A DNA stretch of 64,000 nt from Mesorhizobium sp. INR15 (GTDB lineage: Bacteria; Pseudomonadota; Alphaproteobacteria; Rhizobiales; Rhizobiaceae). The stretch lies in contig NZ_CP045496.1 of NCBI RefSeq assembly GCF_015500075.1, positions 62,001-126,000 on the forward strand, written 5' to 3'. Positions 33,569 through 41,718 of the stretch are shown one piece after another (the stretch's first letter is position 1; every line of letters begins with the position of its first letter). The notes under the pieces are model-generated. The model was not told the origin of the DNA. It did no database searches and saw only the letters and a list, made by a program, of their open reading frames with translations. Position numbers and translations under genes: made by a program.

Positions 33569-36500
33569 TCGACCTTGACGGCCGGCACGTCTTCGCCGCG
33601 CACCAGCCTGGTTACACCTGCAAAGTCGACCTTGCCGGAGCCAAGCACCGGCACATGCGCCACGACGCGCACTTCGGCCGGCACCATCAGGTCCATCGCA
33701 CCATTTGCCTTGGCGTAGGCCAGAAACTCTGCGCGCGTCGCCTTCTCGGCCTCGGTGATAAGCACCAGCCTCTCGCCCTTGCGCGGGTCCGGCACGGTCG
33801 CGACGGCCGAGAGCGAGCCCTTCCAGAGCTCACCGGCCAAGGCTTCGACCGCAGCCAGCGAAATCATGTCGCCGCCGATCTTGGCGAAGCGCTTGGCGCG
33901 GCCACGGATGGTGATGAACCCTCCCTCGTCGATCGAGACCACGTCACCTGTGTCATGCCAGCCGTCCGGCAGCGGCTCGAGCACGCCCGGCTTCTCGGCG
34001 CGCAGATAGCCGGCCATGACGTTTGGTCCACGCACATAGAGCCGCCCGCCATCATCGACACCTGGCACAGGATCGAGACGATATTCCATGCCGGGCATGA
34101 TTTTGCCGACCGTGCCGGAGCGATTGTACATCGGCGTGTTGATTGAGATCACCGGCGCGGTCTCGGTGACGCCATAGCCTTCGAGGATACGCACGCCGAA
34201 CTTTTCCATGTAGGTCATGCGCGTCGACGCCTTGACCGGCTCCGCGCCGGCAAAGCAATAGCGTATCGAGCGGAAATCGTAGGGATGCGCGGTGCGGGCA
34301 TAGCCGCTGAGGAACGTATCGGTGCCGAAGATGATCGTCGCGTTCGATGCGTAAATCAGTTCCGGAACGATGCGGTAGTGCAGCGGCGACGGGTAGAAAT
34401 AGACCGGCACACCCGAGATCAGCGGCAGCACGGTGCCTGCCGTCAGGCCGAAGGAATGGAAGATCGGCAGGACGTTGAACACTTTGTCGCCCGAATGGAA
34501 GTCGATGCGCGAGGCCGCTTGCGCGGCGTTGGCCAGGATGTTGCGGTGGGTCAGCACGACGCCCTTCGGCGTGCCCTCGGAACCAGACGTGAAAAGGATC
34601 ACGGCCGGGTCGGTGGCCTTGCGGGCAACCCGTGGCGTGCTCTTGCGCAACAGGCCAAGCAGCTTGTCCTTGAGGCCGATGGTGGCGCGCAGATCATCGA
34701 GCCAGACGATCTCAACCGAACGGCCTATCTCCTCGACCACGGGGCCGAGCTTGGCCTGTTCGACAAAGGCTCGCGAGGTCAGCACCGTGCGCACCTGGGC
34801 GGCTTTGCAGGCGGACAGGATGTTGGCGGCACCAGCGGTGAAGTTGATCATCGCCGGCACCTTGCCGGCGGACATGACGCCAAGCAGCGTGGCGCAAGAG
34901 CCGTTGGCGTTGGGCAGCATGATGCCGAGCGTATCCTGTCCGGCATAGAGATTCTCGAATTTCTCGCCAAGCACGGCGGCCGCCGTCAGGAGCTTGCCGT
35001 AGCTCAGCGAGCCAGTGACCGGATCCTGCACGGCAAGTTGCTTCATGCCGCGTTCGTTGGCCGTCAGGATGATCTTTTCCAACACCGTCCTGTCGATGTC
35101 CTGGGTGCGGAAGACCAGGTCCGACATGACCTGATAGAGGGCCGCTCCCGCCGCGGCGCGGCGCTGACGGCCTCTCAGTTCCGGCGGAACTTCGAGCTTG
35201 ACCGGCGGCAATATGGTGACCTTAACCTTCGGGAACAGGCGGCGGCGCACGTGCTGCGACGTCAACCGCGAGAACGGGCTTTTCTCCAGCCCCTCGATGC
35301 GGATCGGCACCACCATCGAGCCGGTCTTGTCGGCCACCATGGCGGCGCCATCGTAGACCTTCATCAGCCCGCCAGTGACGGTGATGCGACCCTCGGGGAA
35401 GATGACCAGCGGATCGCCGTTCTGCACGATCTTGATCAGTGTGCGGGTCGACATCGGCTTGGCCGGATTGAGCGGCAGCGCACGGGTCAGTTTGAGGAAG
35501 GGCTTCATCCACCAGGCCTGCGCGATGGTGTAGTCGATGGCGAAAACCGGCTCTTCATCGGTCAGCGTCAGCGCCAGCGGGCCGTCCAGGAAGCTGACAT
35601 GGTTGAGCGCCAGGATCGGCGCCTTGCCGGCCGCCTTGAGGTTTTCAATCCCTTCCACTTCCAGGCGATGGAAGGCGCGGAAGAGAATGGAGACGAAATC
35701 GCGGAAGGCGTTGGTCGGCAGATATTTCAGCATCAGCCAGGCAGCCAGTGCGTTGGCCGCGACAAGACCGAACAGTATGCCGCCGGTGGAGACGCCGGCC
35801 GCCTGGATCGCGGCAACGAGGATGCCGCCCACTGTCATGAAACCAGCGTTGACGATGCTCACGGCGGCGACGACGCGGGCGCGGCGCGCCTCGGGCGACC
35901 ATGCCTGTATGGCGGCGAAAGTCGGCACCACGAGAAAGGCGGCCGATATAGCCATGCCGGCCAGGTCAATCGCAACGCGGATCGTGTTCGGTCCGGCGAA
36001 GAACATGGCAAGGCTCTCGGCCCTGGGCGAAGGCTGCATGCTCCAGACTGTCCATGCCAGGTGCAGACCGAACAGCGCGAGAAACGCCGTGCCGACCGGC
36101 GCGGGCAACAGCACCATGCGGCCCTGCGACATCCACGCGGCGATCGCCGAGCCAATGGCGATCGAGACGGCGAACACCGCGAGGTAGGCGGTGACGGCGA
36201 TCTCTCCGCCGCCGAGCGAGTTCTTGACCAGCGTCGGCAGGATCGAAAGGATGACGGCCCCGATCAGCCAGAACCATGAGGTCATCAGGCCGGCGCGCCA
36301 GATGCGCTTGTCTGTCCGCAATTCGCTGACCTGACGCCAGGTCGAGCGAAAGACGTTCTTGTCGATGACGAGGTTGGGAGCAGCCGAACCCGTGGAGGGG
36401 ATATAGCGGCTGACGAACCAGCAGCTGATTGCCAGGATCATCATGATCGGCCCGAAGACCCAAACACCGATGCCATCGGCGGAGACGACGCCGCCGGCGA

Positions 36501-36981
36501 TGGTGCCGCCGAGGATGGCGGCGAAGGTCGCCGACTCGATCCAGGCGTTGGCGCGCGGCAATTCCTTGCGCTCGAGATGATCCGGCAGGATGCCGTATTT
36601 GATCGGCCCGAACAGCGCCGAGATGACGCCGAACATGAGCAGCGCCGTCATCAGCACCGGTATCGAGGACAGTGCGATGCCGACAACCGCGACAGCCGCG
36701 GCGGCGATCTCCGCGAATTTCAGCCGGCGGGCGATGATGGCCTTGTCGAACCGGTCGGCGATCTCGCCGCCCAGCGCGGACAGGATCAGGAAAGGAGCCA
36801 TGAACACGGCTCCGGCCAGCGTGACCAGCGAGGCCGCCTGATCGGCCGCCAGCGTGAAGAGAATGAGAAACACCAGGGTGTTCTTCAGAAAATTGTCGTT
36901 GAAGGCGGACAGGAACTGCGTCCAGAACAGGGGCGCGAAGCGCCGCGAAAGCATGAGATGCGTGTCCATGGCGATTTCCAT
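33559..36981 (-). CDS. LplT-PlsC-acyl-ACP ligase fusion (Aas-like acyltransferase/acyl-[ACP] synthetase)
   Basis: This 1,140-residue protein has three parts. Residues about 10-410 are a 12-span MFS transporter like LplT (FAPLFWTQFLSAFNDNFLKN). Residues about 440-620 are a PlsC acyltransferase with HX4D at about residue 460 (NHVSFLDGPL) and FPEG near residue 528. Residues about 640-1130 are an AMP-forming acyl ligase (FTSGSEGTPKGVVLTHRN near residue 797; YGVTETAP; GWHDTGDVVSID). Together they would flip lysophospholipid inward and re-acylate it using fatty acid activated on ACP, as the separate E. coli LplT and Aas do. GGAGG nine bases before the ATG supports the start. Its promoter region carries three operator-like palindromes. 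Confidence 0.9.
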   Translation of the reverse strand: MEIAMDTHLMLSRRFAPLFWTQFLSAFNDNFLKNTLVFLILFTLAADQAASLVTLAGAVFMAPFLILSALGGEIADRFDKAIIARRLKFAEIAAAAVAVVGIALSSIPVLMTALLMFGVISALFGPIKYGILPDHLERKELPRANAWIESATFAAILGGTIAGGVVSADGIGVWVFGPIMMILAISCWFVSRYIPSTGSAAPNLVIDKNVFRSTWRQVSELRTDKRIWRAGLMTSWFWLIGAVILSILPTLVKNSLGGGEIAVTAYLAVFAVSIAIGSAIAAWMSQGRMVLLPAPVGTAFLALFGLHLAWTVWSMQPSPRAESLAMFFAGPNTIRVAIDLAGMAISAAFLVVPTFAAIQAWSPEARRARVVAAVSIVNAGFMTVGGILVAAIQAAGVSTGGILFGLVAANALAAWLMLKYLPTNAFRDFVSILFRAFHRLEVEGIENLKAAGKAPILALNHVSFLDGPLALTLTDEEPVFAIDYTIAQAWWMKPFLKLTRALPLNPAKPMSTRTLIKIVQNGDPLVIFPEGRITVTGGLMKVYDGAAMVADKTGSMVVPIRIEGLEKSPFSRLTSQHVRRRLFPKVKVTILPPVKLEVPPELRGRQRRAAAGAALYQVMSDLVFRTQDIDRTVLEKIILTANERGMKQLAVQDPVTGSLSYGKLLTAAAVLGEKFENLYAGQDTLGIMLPNANGSCATLLGVMSAGKVPAMINFTAGAANILSACKAAQVRTVLTSRAFVEQAKLGPVVEEIGRSVEIVWLDDLRATIGLKDKLLGLLRKSTPRVARKATDPAVILFTSGSEGTPKGVVLTHRNILANAAQAASRIDFHSGDKVFNVLPIFHSFGLTAGTVLPLISGVPVYFYPSPLHYRIVPELIYASNATIIFGTDTFLSGYARTAHPYDFRSIRYCFAGAEPVKASTRMTYMEKFGVRILEGYGVTETAPVISINTPMYNRSGTVGKIMPGMEYRLDPVPGVDDGGRLYVRGPNVMAGYLRAEKPGVLEPLPDGWHDTGDVVSIDEGGFITIRGRAKRFAKIGGDMISLAAVEALAGELWKGSLSAVATVPDPRKGERLVLITEAEKATRAEFLAYAKANGAMDLMVPAEVRVVAHVPVLGSGKVDFAGVTRLVRGEDVPAVKVEAA

Positions 36982-37074
36982 CTGGCGAGACCTCCGACAC
37001 TGCTTGTCGGGCGGTCACTCGGGTTGCATGCGCTGCGTCAATCTCGGTGATATCGGTAAGCTGGTTAAACTTCG

Positions 37075-37167
37075 TTACGGCACTTTGATGTCCTGCAAAG
37101 TCGGGACAGATGGGCGAACCAGCCCATGAGGCGGTTCAGGTCGTGCACTTGCCAAGCAGTTCAACAT
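37075..37167 (-). CDS. Possible 30-residue leader ORF upstream of the acyltransferase gene
   Basis: On the minus strand an ATG at 37167 has GGAGG with a five-base spacer and opens a 30-codon frame beginning MLNCLASARPEPP and ending TLQDIKVP, closed by TAA. It lies about 30 bases after the predicted transcription start and 93 bases before the acyltransferase ATG. It may be a leader peptide or chance; a short frame with a good ribosome site is the only evidence. Confidence 0.3.
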   Translation of the reverse strand: MLNCLASARPEPPHGLVRPSVPTLQDIKVP

Positions 37168-37182
37168 TCTGGCCTCCCACAG

Positions 37183-37253
37183 ATGAACATTGTTCATTAG
37201 CGCACCATACCACGTTTTGAACATCGTTCAAGCGGAAAATGAACGCCGTTCAT
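37183..37253 (-). promoter_or_regulatory. Promoter with three TGAAC-N3-GTTCA operator palindromes
   Basis: Three 15-bp palindromes with the same core occur: ATGAACATTGTTCAT (37183-37197), TTGAACATCGTTCAA (37217-37231) and ATGAACGCCGTTCAT (37239-37253). On the minus strand TTGAAC (37231-37226) and TATGGT (37209-37204) are 16 bases apart and make a sigma-70-like promoter reading to the acyltransferase gene. The middle palindrome covers the -35 box and one flanks the start point, the usual layout for a TetR-type repressor. The regulator is not encoded nearby. Confidence 0.7.
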
Positions 37254-37467
37254 TAATTCGAAATTGGGAGAAGAATTGGATGCGGAGAACAAGCGCCAGC
37301 AAGAGTGCCATCCCACCTGCGATATAGCACTGCCCGATACTGACTTTTTCAGCGTAGCCCGCTCGGGGCGTCCGGCTTGCCGAAGTCTGCCACCATGGCC
37401 GGCCTCGACCGCCTGTGCGATCGTTGCAGCGGCAGGTTCCACGCTGCCAGGATTAGGCTGGCCGATC

Positions 37468-39045
37468 TCAGTTCGTTGGAGTTGGCCCCAGCGACGCCAC
37501 GGTCTTCAGCGCACCGTCGAGCATGTCGCCCTTCTCGTCCTTCAGCGCCATCTCACGCAGACGTCGGATCCAGTCGGCGGCGTCGGCCCGGCCCTTGACG
37601 AGATCGAGCGCCGACAGCACGCGGTCGAATTTGGACTGCGAGCGTACGTGCGTGTCGCTGTAGCCCTTGATCAGCCGGCGGCAGTTCAGGATTTCTACCG
37701 CGAGCGCGTAGTCGGACGGCACATAGCCGAGCGCCAGCGCATACCAGCGCTCCATATGCGCGGCCTCGACCTTGTGGCGCAGCAGGCCACGGCGCCAGCG
37801 GCGCAGGCCGCCGATGAACCATAGCGCGGCAAAGCCGGCAAAACTGTCGGTGCGGATGCGGCGACCATGGTTGATGCGGCGATCGAGAAAGGCGGCAAGC
37901 TTGGGCCGGTTTTCGATATAGAGGCCAAGCTTTGCCGGCAAAGTGCCGCAGAATTCCTCGATGCGCGGATGGAAATACTCGGTCACCTGCAGGATCGAAC
38001 CGTCCTTGACGCCGACCTCTTTCCGAACCCTGATGTCGCGGGTAGAGCGCGTCTTCAGGTCGGCGACGCGGATCATGTCGTCGTAGCACGTGGCATTGGC
38101 GAGATGCTTGGCGGCAGCGATCGACAGCGCGAAAGCAAGTTCGGCGCTATCCAGCGCGACCGCCTTGTCCAGCCGATCGAGATATTCGCCGCCGTAGGCG
38201 ACATCCTGATAATCGACGACCTTTCTCAGCCCCCTGAGCGCCATGTCGCGTACCGGCTCCGGCAGTGCTCCGACCCGAGCCGCCAAAGCCTGCCACCCCT
38301 GCAGCAGGCTTTGCGGCCCGCTGATCTTTCCGGCGGGATCGAGACTGGCCTCCACGGCTTTCCGTTCTGTCGCTTGAGGGGCTGCCGCCGTGCCGCGCAC
38401 GCGGTCATGCGAGGCGCCGAAGGCAGCGAGGCTGGCCTTCACACCCCGGCCGCCAGCGCCGATCGCCTGTTCGTAGCTTTCGCGGGTGAACGGCAAGGCG
38501 TCCGAGCCGGCAAGCGCGCCAAGCAAACTGGCCGAGATCATCGAGCCATTGTCGGCGGCGATCTTTTCCATATCGAAAGCGATGAAGCGCCTGGCCGCTG
38601 CCTCGGCTGTGGCATGCACCTTGGACGACGAGGCCCGGCCATCGCCCGGTTCGATTTTTTCCGAGACGGCGGCGATGCGGTGCGACGAGGTGATCAACGT
38701 GGTGCGGTTGGGCGTGACGAAGCCACGGATGATGGCGCGGCCGGCTTCCATCAGCTCCGCCGCGATCAGGATATCGACGTCGCCTTGCGAGGGAGACAGT
38801 GCGAAGATCGGCATGCGGCCGGTGTCTCGAGCCATCTCGATATAATAGATCGTGGCGCCAGTCCGCTGGGCGACGCCAGCGACCGAGGTCGACTGCGCGA
38901 CATAGCCGTTGCGCTCGGCGACGTCGGTGATCCAGTCGGCAAGCACGCCGCCGCCTTGGCCGCCAACCGCGAGCACGGCGAGTTTGATGACCGGCTCGTC
39001 AGCGGCGCCAGTACGGGGGTGTGATGAGGGGACGGTGTCAAGCAT
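37468..39045 (-). CDS. iorB: Indolepyruvate ferredoxin oxidoreductase, beta subunit (IorB-like)
   Basis: The 525-residue protein begins with a pyruvate-ferredoxin-oxidoreductase gamma-type domain (VLAVGGQGGGVLADWI; then SVAGVAQRTGATIYYIEM), continued by a long C-terminal helical domain found in fused alphaproteobacterial IorB proteins. It partners IorA to oxidise arylpyruvates such as indolepyruvate to the aryl-acetyl-CoA, reducing ferredoxin. Its ATG overlaps the iorA stop by eight bases, implying coupled translation. It is the last gene of the cyclase-FAD-MarR-iorA-iorB run. Confidence 0.9.
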   Translation of the reverse strand: MLDTVPSSHPRTGAADEPVIKLAVLAVGGQGGGVLADWITDVAERNGYVAQSTSVAGVAQRTGATIYYIEMARDTGRMPIFALSPSQGDVDILIAAELMEAGRAIIRGFVTPNRTTLITSSHRIAAVSEKIEPGDGRASSSKVHATAEAAARRFIAFDMEKIAADNGSMISASLLGALAGSDALPFTRESYEQAIGAGGRGVKASLAAFGASHDRVRGTAAAPQATERKAVEASLDPAGKISGPQSLLQGWQALAARVGALPEPVRDMALRGLRKVVDYQDVAYGGEYLDRLDKAVALDSAELAFALSIAAAKHLANATCYDDMIRVADLKTRSTRDIRVRKEVGVKDGSILQVTEYFHPRIEEFCGTLPAKLGLYIENRPKLAAFLDRRINHGRRIRTDSFAGFAALWFIGGLRRWRRGLLRHKVEAAHMERWYALALGYVPSDYALAVEILNCRRLIKGYSDTHVRSQSKFDRVLSALDLVKGRADAADWIRRLREMALKDEKGDMLDGALKTVASLGPTPTN

Positions 39046-41191
39046 CGGCGAAGGTCAAACGCCGGCTTTCGCGGCGCCTCTGCAAGAAGCTGATGGTGGC
39101 GCGGCGGGCCGTCTGTAGAAAACGGTCCCAACGGCTGGGGTTGTGGACCACGTCGGCGCGGTAGAAGGACGGGCACAGCACCGCCGCGTCCGCCACCTCG
39201 CCGCAATTGCCGCAGCCGACACAGTTCTGGTCGATACTTGCCACCGGATCGTCGCGCAGCGGGTCGTCCAGCGACTTGACCGACAGGGACGGGCAGCCGG
39301 ACAGCCGCATGCAGGCATGGTCGCCGGTGCAGATGTCCTCATCGACGCCGAACTTCGGCTTCACGACGCGTTCGCCGCCCTTGATCGCCTTGTCGACCAG
39401 CGGCTTTTCGCGGCGTTGCCGGTTGAGCATGCATTCCGACGAAGCGACGATGACCTTCGGCCCCTTCTCCTCCGTCGTCAGCGCCTCGCGCAGCGTGTCC
39501 TGCATCTTGCCGACATCGTAGGTGTTGTCGACATGGCGCAGCCATTTGACGCCCATGCCTTTGACCGCCTCGGTGATCGGATGCTTTGTCGACTTGGTCT
39601 TGTTGCCGGCGCGCGATGACAGGATGTCCTGGCCACCGGTCGCTGCCGAGTAAAAATTGTCGACGATGACGATGACGCCGTCGTTCTTGTTGAACACGGC
39701 GTTGCCGATCGAAGAGGTCAGGCCGTTGTGCCAGAAGCCGCCGTCGCCGACGAAGGAGATCGAGCGGCGCTTGGCGTCGGGCGAATTGAACGCCGAGGCC
39801 GAAGCCGGCCCGAGCCCATAGCCCATCGTGGTGGCGCCAAGTTCGAAGGGCGGCATGATCGAGAACAGATGGCAGCCGATGTCGGAGGCGATGTGGTGTT
39901 TGCCAAGCTCCTGCTCGACCAGCTTGGTCGCGGCAAAGATCGGCCGTTCCGGGCAGCCGATGCAGAAGCCGGGCGGGCGGCCTGGCACGACGTTGATCAG
40001 ATCGGCTGTGTCGACGCCGTCGCCGACCTTGTTGGGCGCGCGCACCTCGCCCGGCAGCAGATGCGGCGCCTCGGCACGCAGGAACGAGCCGATGCCGTCG
40101 AGCATGACCTGGCCGGTATATTCACCGGCCATCGGCAGGTGCTCCTTGCCGACGATCCTGGTGCCGCGCCCGGACTTGTGCAGCATCGATGAGAAGGCCT
40201 GCTCGATATAGTTGGGCTGGCCCTCCTCGACGACGAGCACGGACTGCTTGCCCTCGCAGAAGGACAGGAACTCGTCATCGATCAGGGGATAGACAGCATT
40301 CAGCACATAGAGCGGCACGTCGGTGTCGCCATAGGTGTCGGCGAGGCCAAGCCGCTGCAGGGCGCGGATGACCGAATTGTACATGCCGCCCTGCATGACG
40401 ATGCCGACCGAGCCATGATCTGGTCCGAAGATCTCGTTGATCTTGCGGCTGCGTATGAAATCGACCGCCGCCGGCCAGCGCTTCTGCACCTTCTCCTTCT
40501 CGTGCAGGAAGGAGGCAGGCGGCAGCACGATGCGGCCGGTGTCGCGGCGCGGCGCATCCAGTGCATCGGCGACCGTCATTGGCGGCCGCTTGTTGTCCTT
40601 GGCAATGAAATGGCCGTGGACATGGCAGCAGCGGATGCGGACCTGCAGCATGACAGGCGTGTTGGAAATCTCGGACAGTTCGAAGCCGTCCTCCACCGCC
40701 TTGACGATCGACGGCAGATTGGGGCGTGGGTCGAGCAGCCAGACCTGGCTCTTCATGGCGAAGGCGTGGCTGCGCTCCTGCATGATCGAGGAGCCTTCGC
40801 CGTAATCCTCGCCGACGATGATCAACGCGCCGCCGGTGACGCCACCGGACGCAAGATTGGCCAAGGCGTCGGAGGCGACGTTGGTGCCGACCGTCGACTT
40901 GAAAGTGGCCGCGCCACGGATCGGATAATGCACTGAGGCCGCCAGCATGGCTGTGGCGGTGGCTTCCGAGGCGCTGGCTTCGAAATGCACGCCGAGCTCG
41001 CCCAGGATGTCCTGTGCGTCGGCCAGCACATCCATCAGATGGCTGATCGGCGCGCCCTGATAGCCGCCGACATAGCCGACGCCGCATTGCAGCAGCGCCT
41101 TGGTGATGGCGAGGATGCCTTCGCCGGCGAATTCCTCGCCGGCACCAAGCCGCAGCTTCTCGACTTCCTTGGCAAAAGACCGTTCGGCCAT
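39038..41191 (-). CDS. iorA: Indolepyruvate ferredoxin oxidoreductase, alpha subunit (IorA-like)
   Basis: The 717-residue protein has an N-terminal pyrimidine domain (GYQGAPISHLMDVL), a TPP-binding C-domain (FVGDGGFWHNGLTSS and VDNFYSAATGGQD) and a C-terminal ferredoxin-like region with cysteine clusters CTGDHACMRLSGC and CVGCGNCGEVADAAVLC. This is the catalytic subunit that decarboxylates arylpyruvates derived from Trp, Phe or Tyr transamination. It lies 44 bases after the MarR gene on the same strand. The second cluster is a normal 4Fe-4S motif; the first has wider spacing. Confidence 0.92.
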   Translation of the reverse strand: MAERSFAKEVEKLRLGAGEEFAGEGILAITKALLQCGVGYVGGYQGAPISHLMDVLADAQDILGELGVHFEASASEATATAMLAASVHYPIRGAATFKSTVGTNVASDALANLASGGVTGGALIIVGEDYGEGSSIMQERSHAFAMKSQVWLLDPRPNLPSIVKAVEDGFELSEISNTPVMLQVRIRCCHVHGHFIAKDNKRPPMTVADALDAPRRDTGRIVLPPASFLHEKEKVQKRWPAAVDFIRSRKINEIFGPDHGSVGIVMQGGMYNSVIRALQRLGLADTYGDTDVPLYVLNAVYPLIDDEFLSFCEGKQSVLVVEEGQPNYIEQAFSSMLHKSGRGTRIVGKEHLPMAGEYTGQVMLDGIGSFLRAEAPHLLPGEVRAPNKVGDGVDTADLINVVPGRPPGFCIGCPERPIFAATKLVEQELGKHHIASDIGCHLFSIMPPFELGATTMGYGLGPASASAFNSPDAKRRSISFVGDGGFWHNGLTSSIGNAVFNKNDGVIVIVDNFYSAATGGQDILSSRAGNKTKSTKHPITEAVKGMGVKWLRHVDNTYDVGKMQDTLREALTTEEKGPKVIVASSECMLNRQRREKPLVDKAIKGGERVVKPKFGVDEDICTGDHACMRLSGCPSLSVKSLDDPLRDDPVASIDQNCVGCGNCGEVADAAVLCPSFYRADVVHNPSRWDRFLQTARRATISFLQRRRESRRLTFADA

Positions 41192-41235
41192 GTTGGCCTC
41201 CTTCCGTTGCCGCCGGCATCCGGCGGCGCGTACGT

Positions 41236-41718
41236 CTAGATGTCGTGCTTGCGGATGTTCTTCAGCATCTTCAGCAGCGTCGCGATAAGTGCTGCGTATT
41301 CGGCGTCGTCGACATCGTCGAACATGGCTTCGAATGCGTCATGCATGGCCGGCCAGGCGCGGGCAAACTCGGCGCGGCCATCGTCGGTCAGGAACACGTG
41401 GCGGATACGGCTGTCGGTGACCCCTTGTTCGCGGCGCACGAACCCCTGCCCTTCCAGCGTGTCGAGCGTCCGGCTCAAGGTCGACTGCTCGATCACCGTG
41501 AAGACGGAGAGGTCGTTGACGGTGACGCCATCCGTGACCGACAGCACGGCCAGCGTGCGGACCTGCGGGATGGTCAGACCCTGCTTGCGGAAATCGTCGC
41601 GCAAGGTGGCGTTGTAGCGGCCCATGATACGGTTCATCAGATAGGGCGCGAATTGCACCAGCCCGATCTGACCGAGCGTCGAGATGCGCTGGCGCTTTTC
41701 CGCGACCTTCTGCTCCAT
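41236..41718 (-). CDS. MarR family transcriptional regulator
   Basis: The 160-residue protein has a winged helix-turn-helix (LTIPQVRTLAVLSVTDGVTVNDLSV, then QSTLSRTLDTLEGQGFVRRE with wing SRIRHVFLTDDG). GGGGAGG lies just before the ATG, which overlaps the preceding stop (TGATG). It sits inside the cyclase/FAD/iorAB operon and probably controls it in response to an aromatic acid or CoA thioester, as is usual for MarR proteins in aromatic catabolic operons. Confidence 0.9.
   Translation of the reverse strand: MEQKVAEKRQRISTLGQIGLVQFAPYLMNRIMGRYNATLRDDFRKQGLTIPQVRTLAVLSVTDGVTVNDLSVFTVIEQSTLSRTLDTLEGQGFVRREQGVTDSRIRHVFLTDDGRAEFARAWPAMHDAFEAMFDDVDDAEYAALIATLLKMLKNIRKHDI

Larger units (their letters stand above)
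36982..37467. other. Long intergenic region between acyltransferase and iorB genes
   Basis: From left to right it holds the leader of the acyltransferase mRNA, with a possible 30-codon leader ORF, then a minus-strand promoter with three palindromic operators (37183-37253), then about 210 bases without a recognisable gene. In the last part an ATG at 37279 with GGGAGA upstream opens a frame of only 15 codons. A divergently read regulator gene would be expected at this place but is not there. Confidence 0.6.

Noticed and set aside
34285..36279. A 664-codon plus-strand open frame
   Set aside because: It mirrors the acyltransferase fusion gene, is made mostly of Arg, Gly, Asp and His, and has no motif or ribosome site.
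37264..37824. Plus-strand open frame beyond the three palindromes, considered as a divergent regulator
   Set aside because: It contains no helix-turn-helix and runs into DNA antisense to iorB; the regulator appears not to be encoded here.
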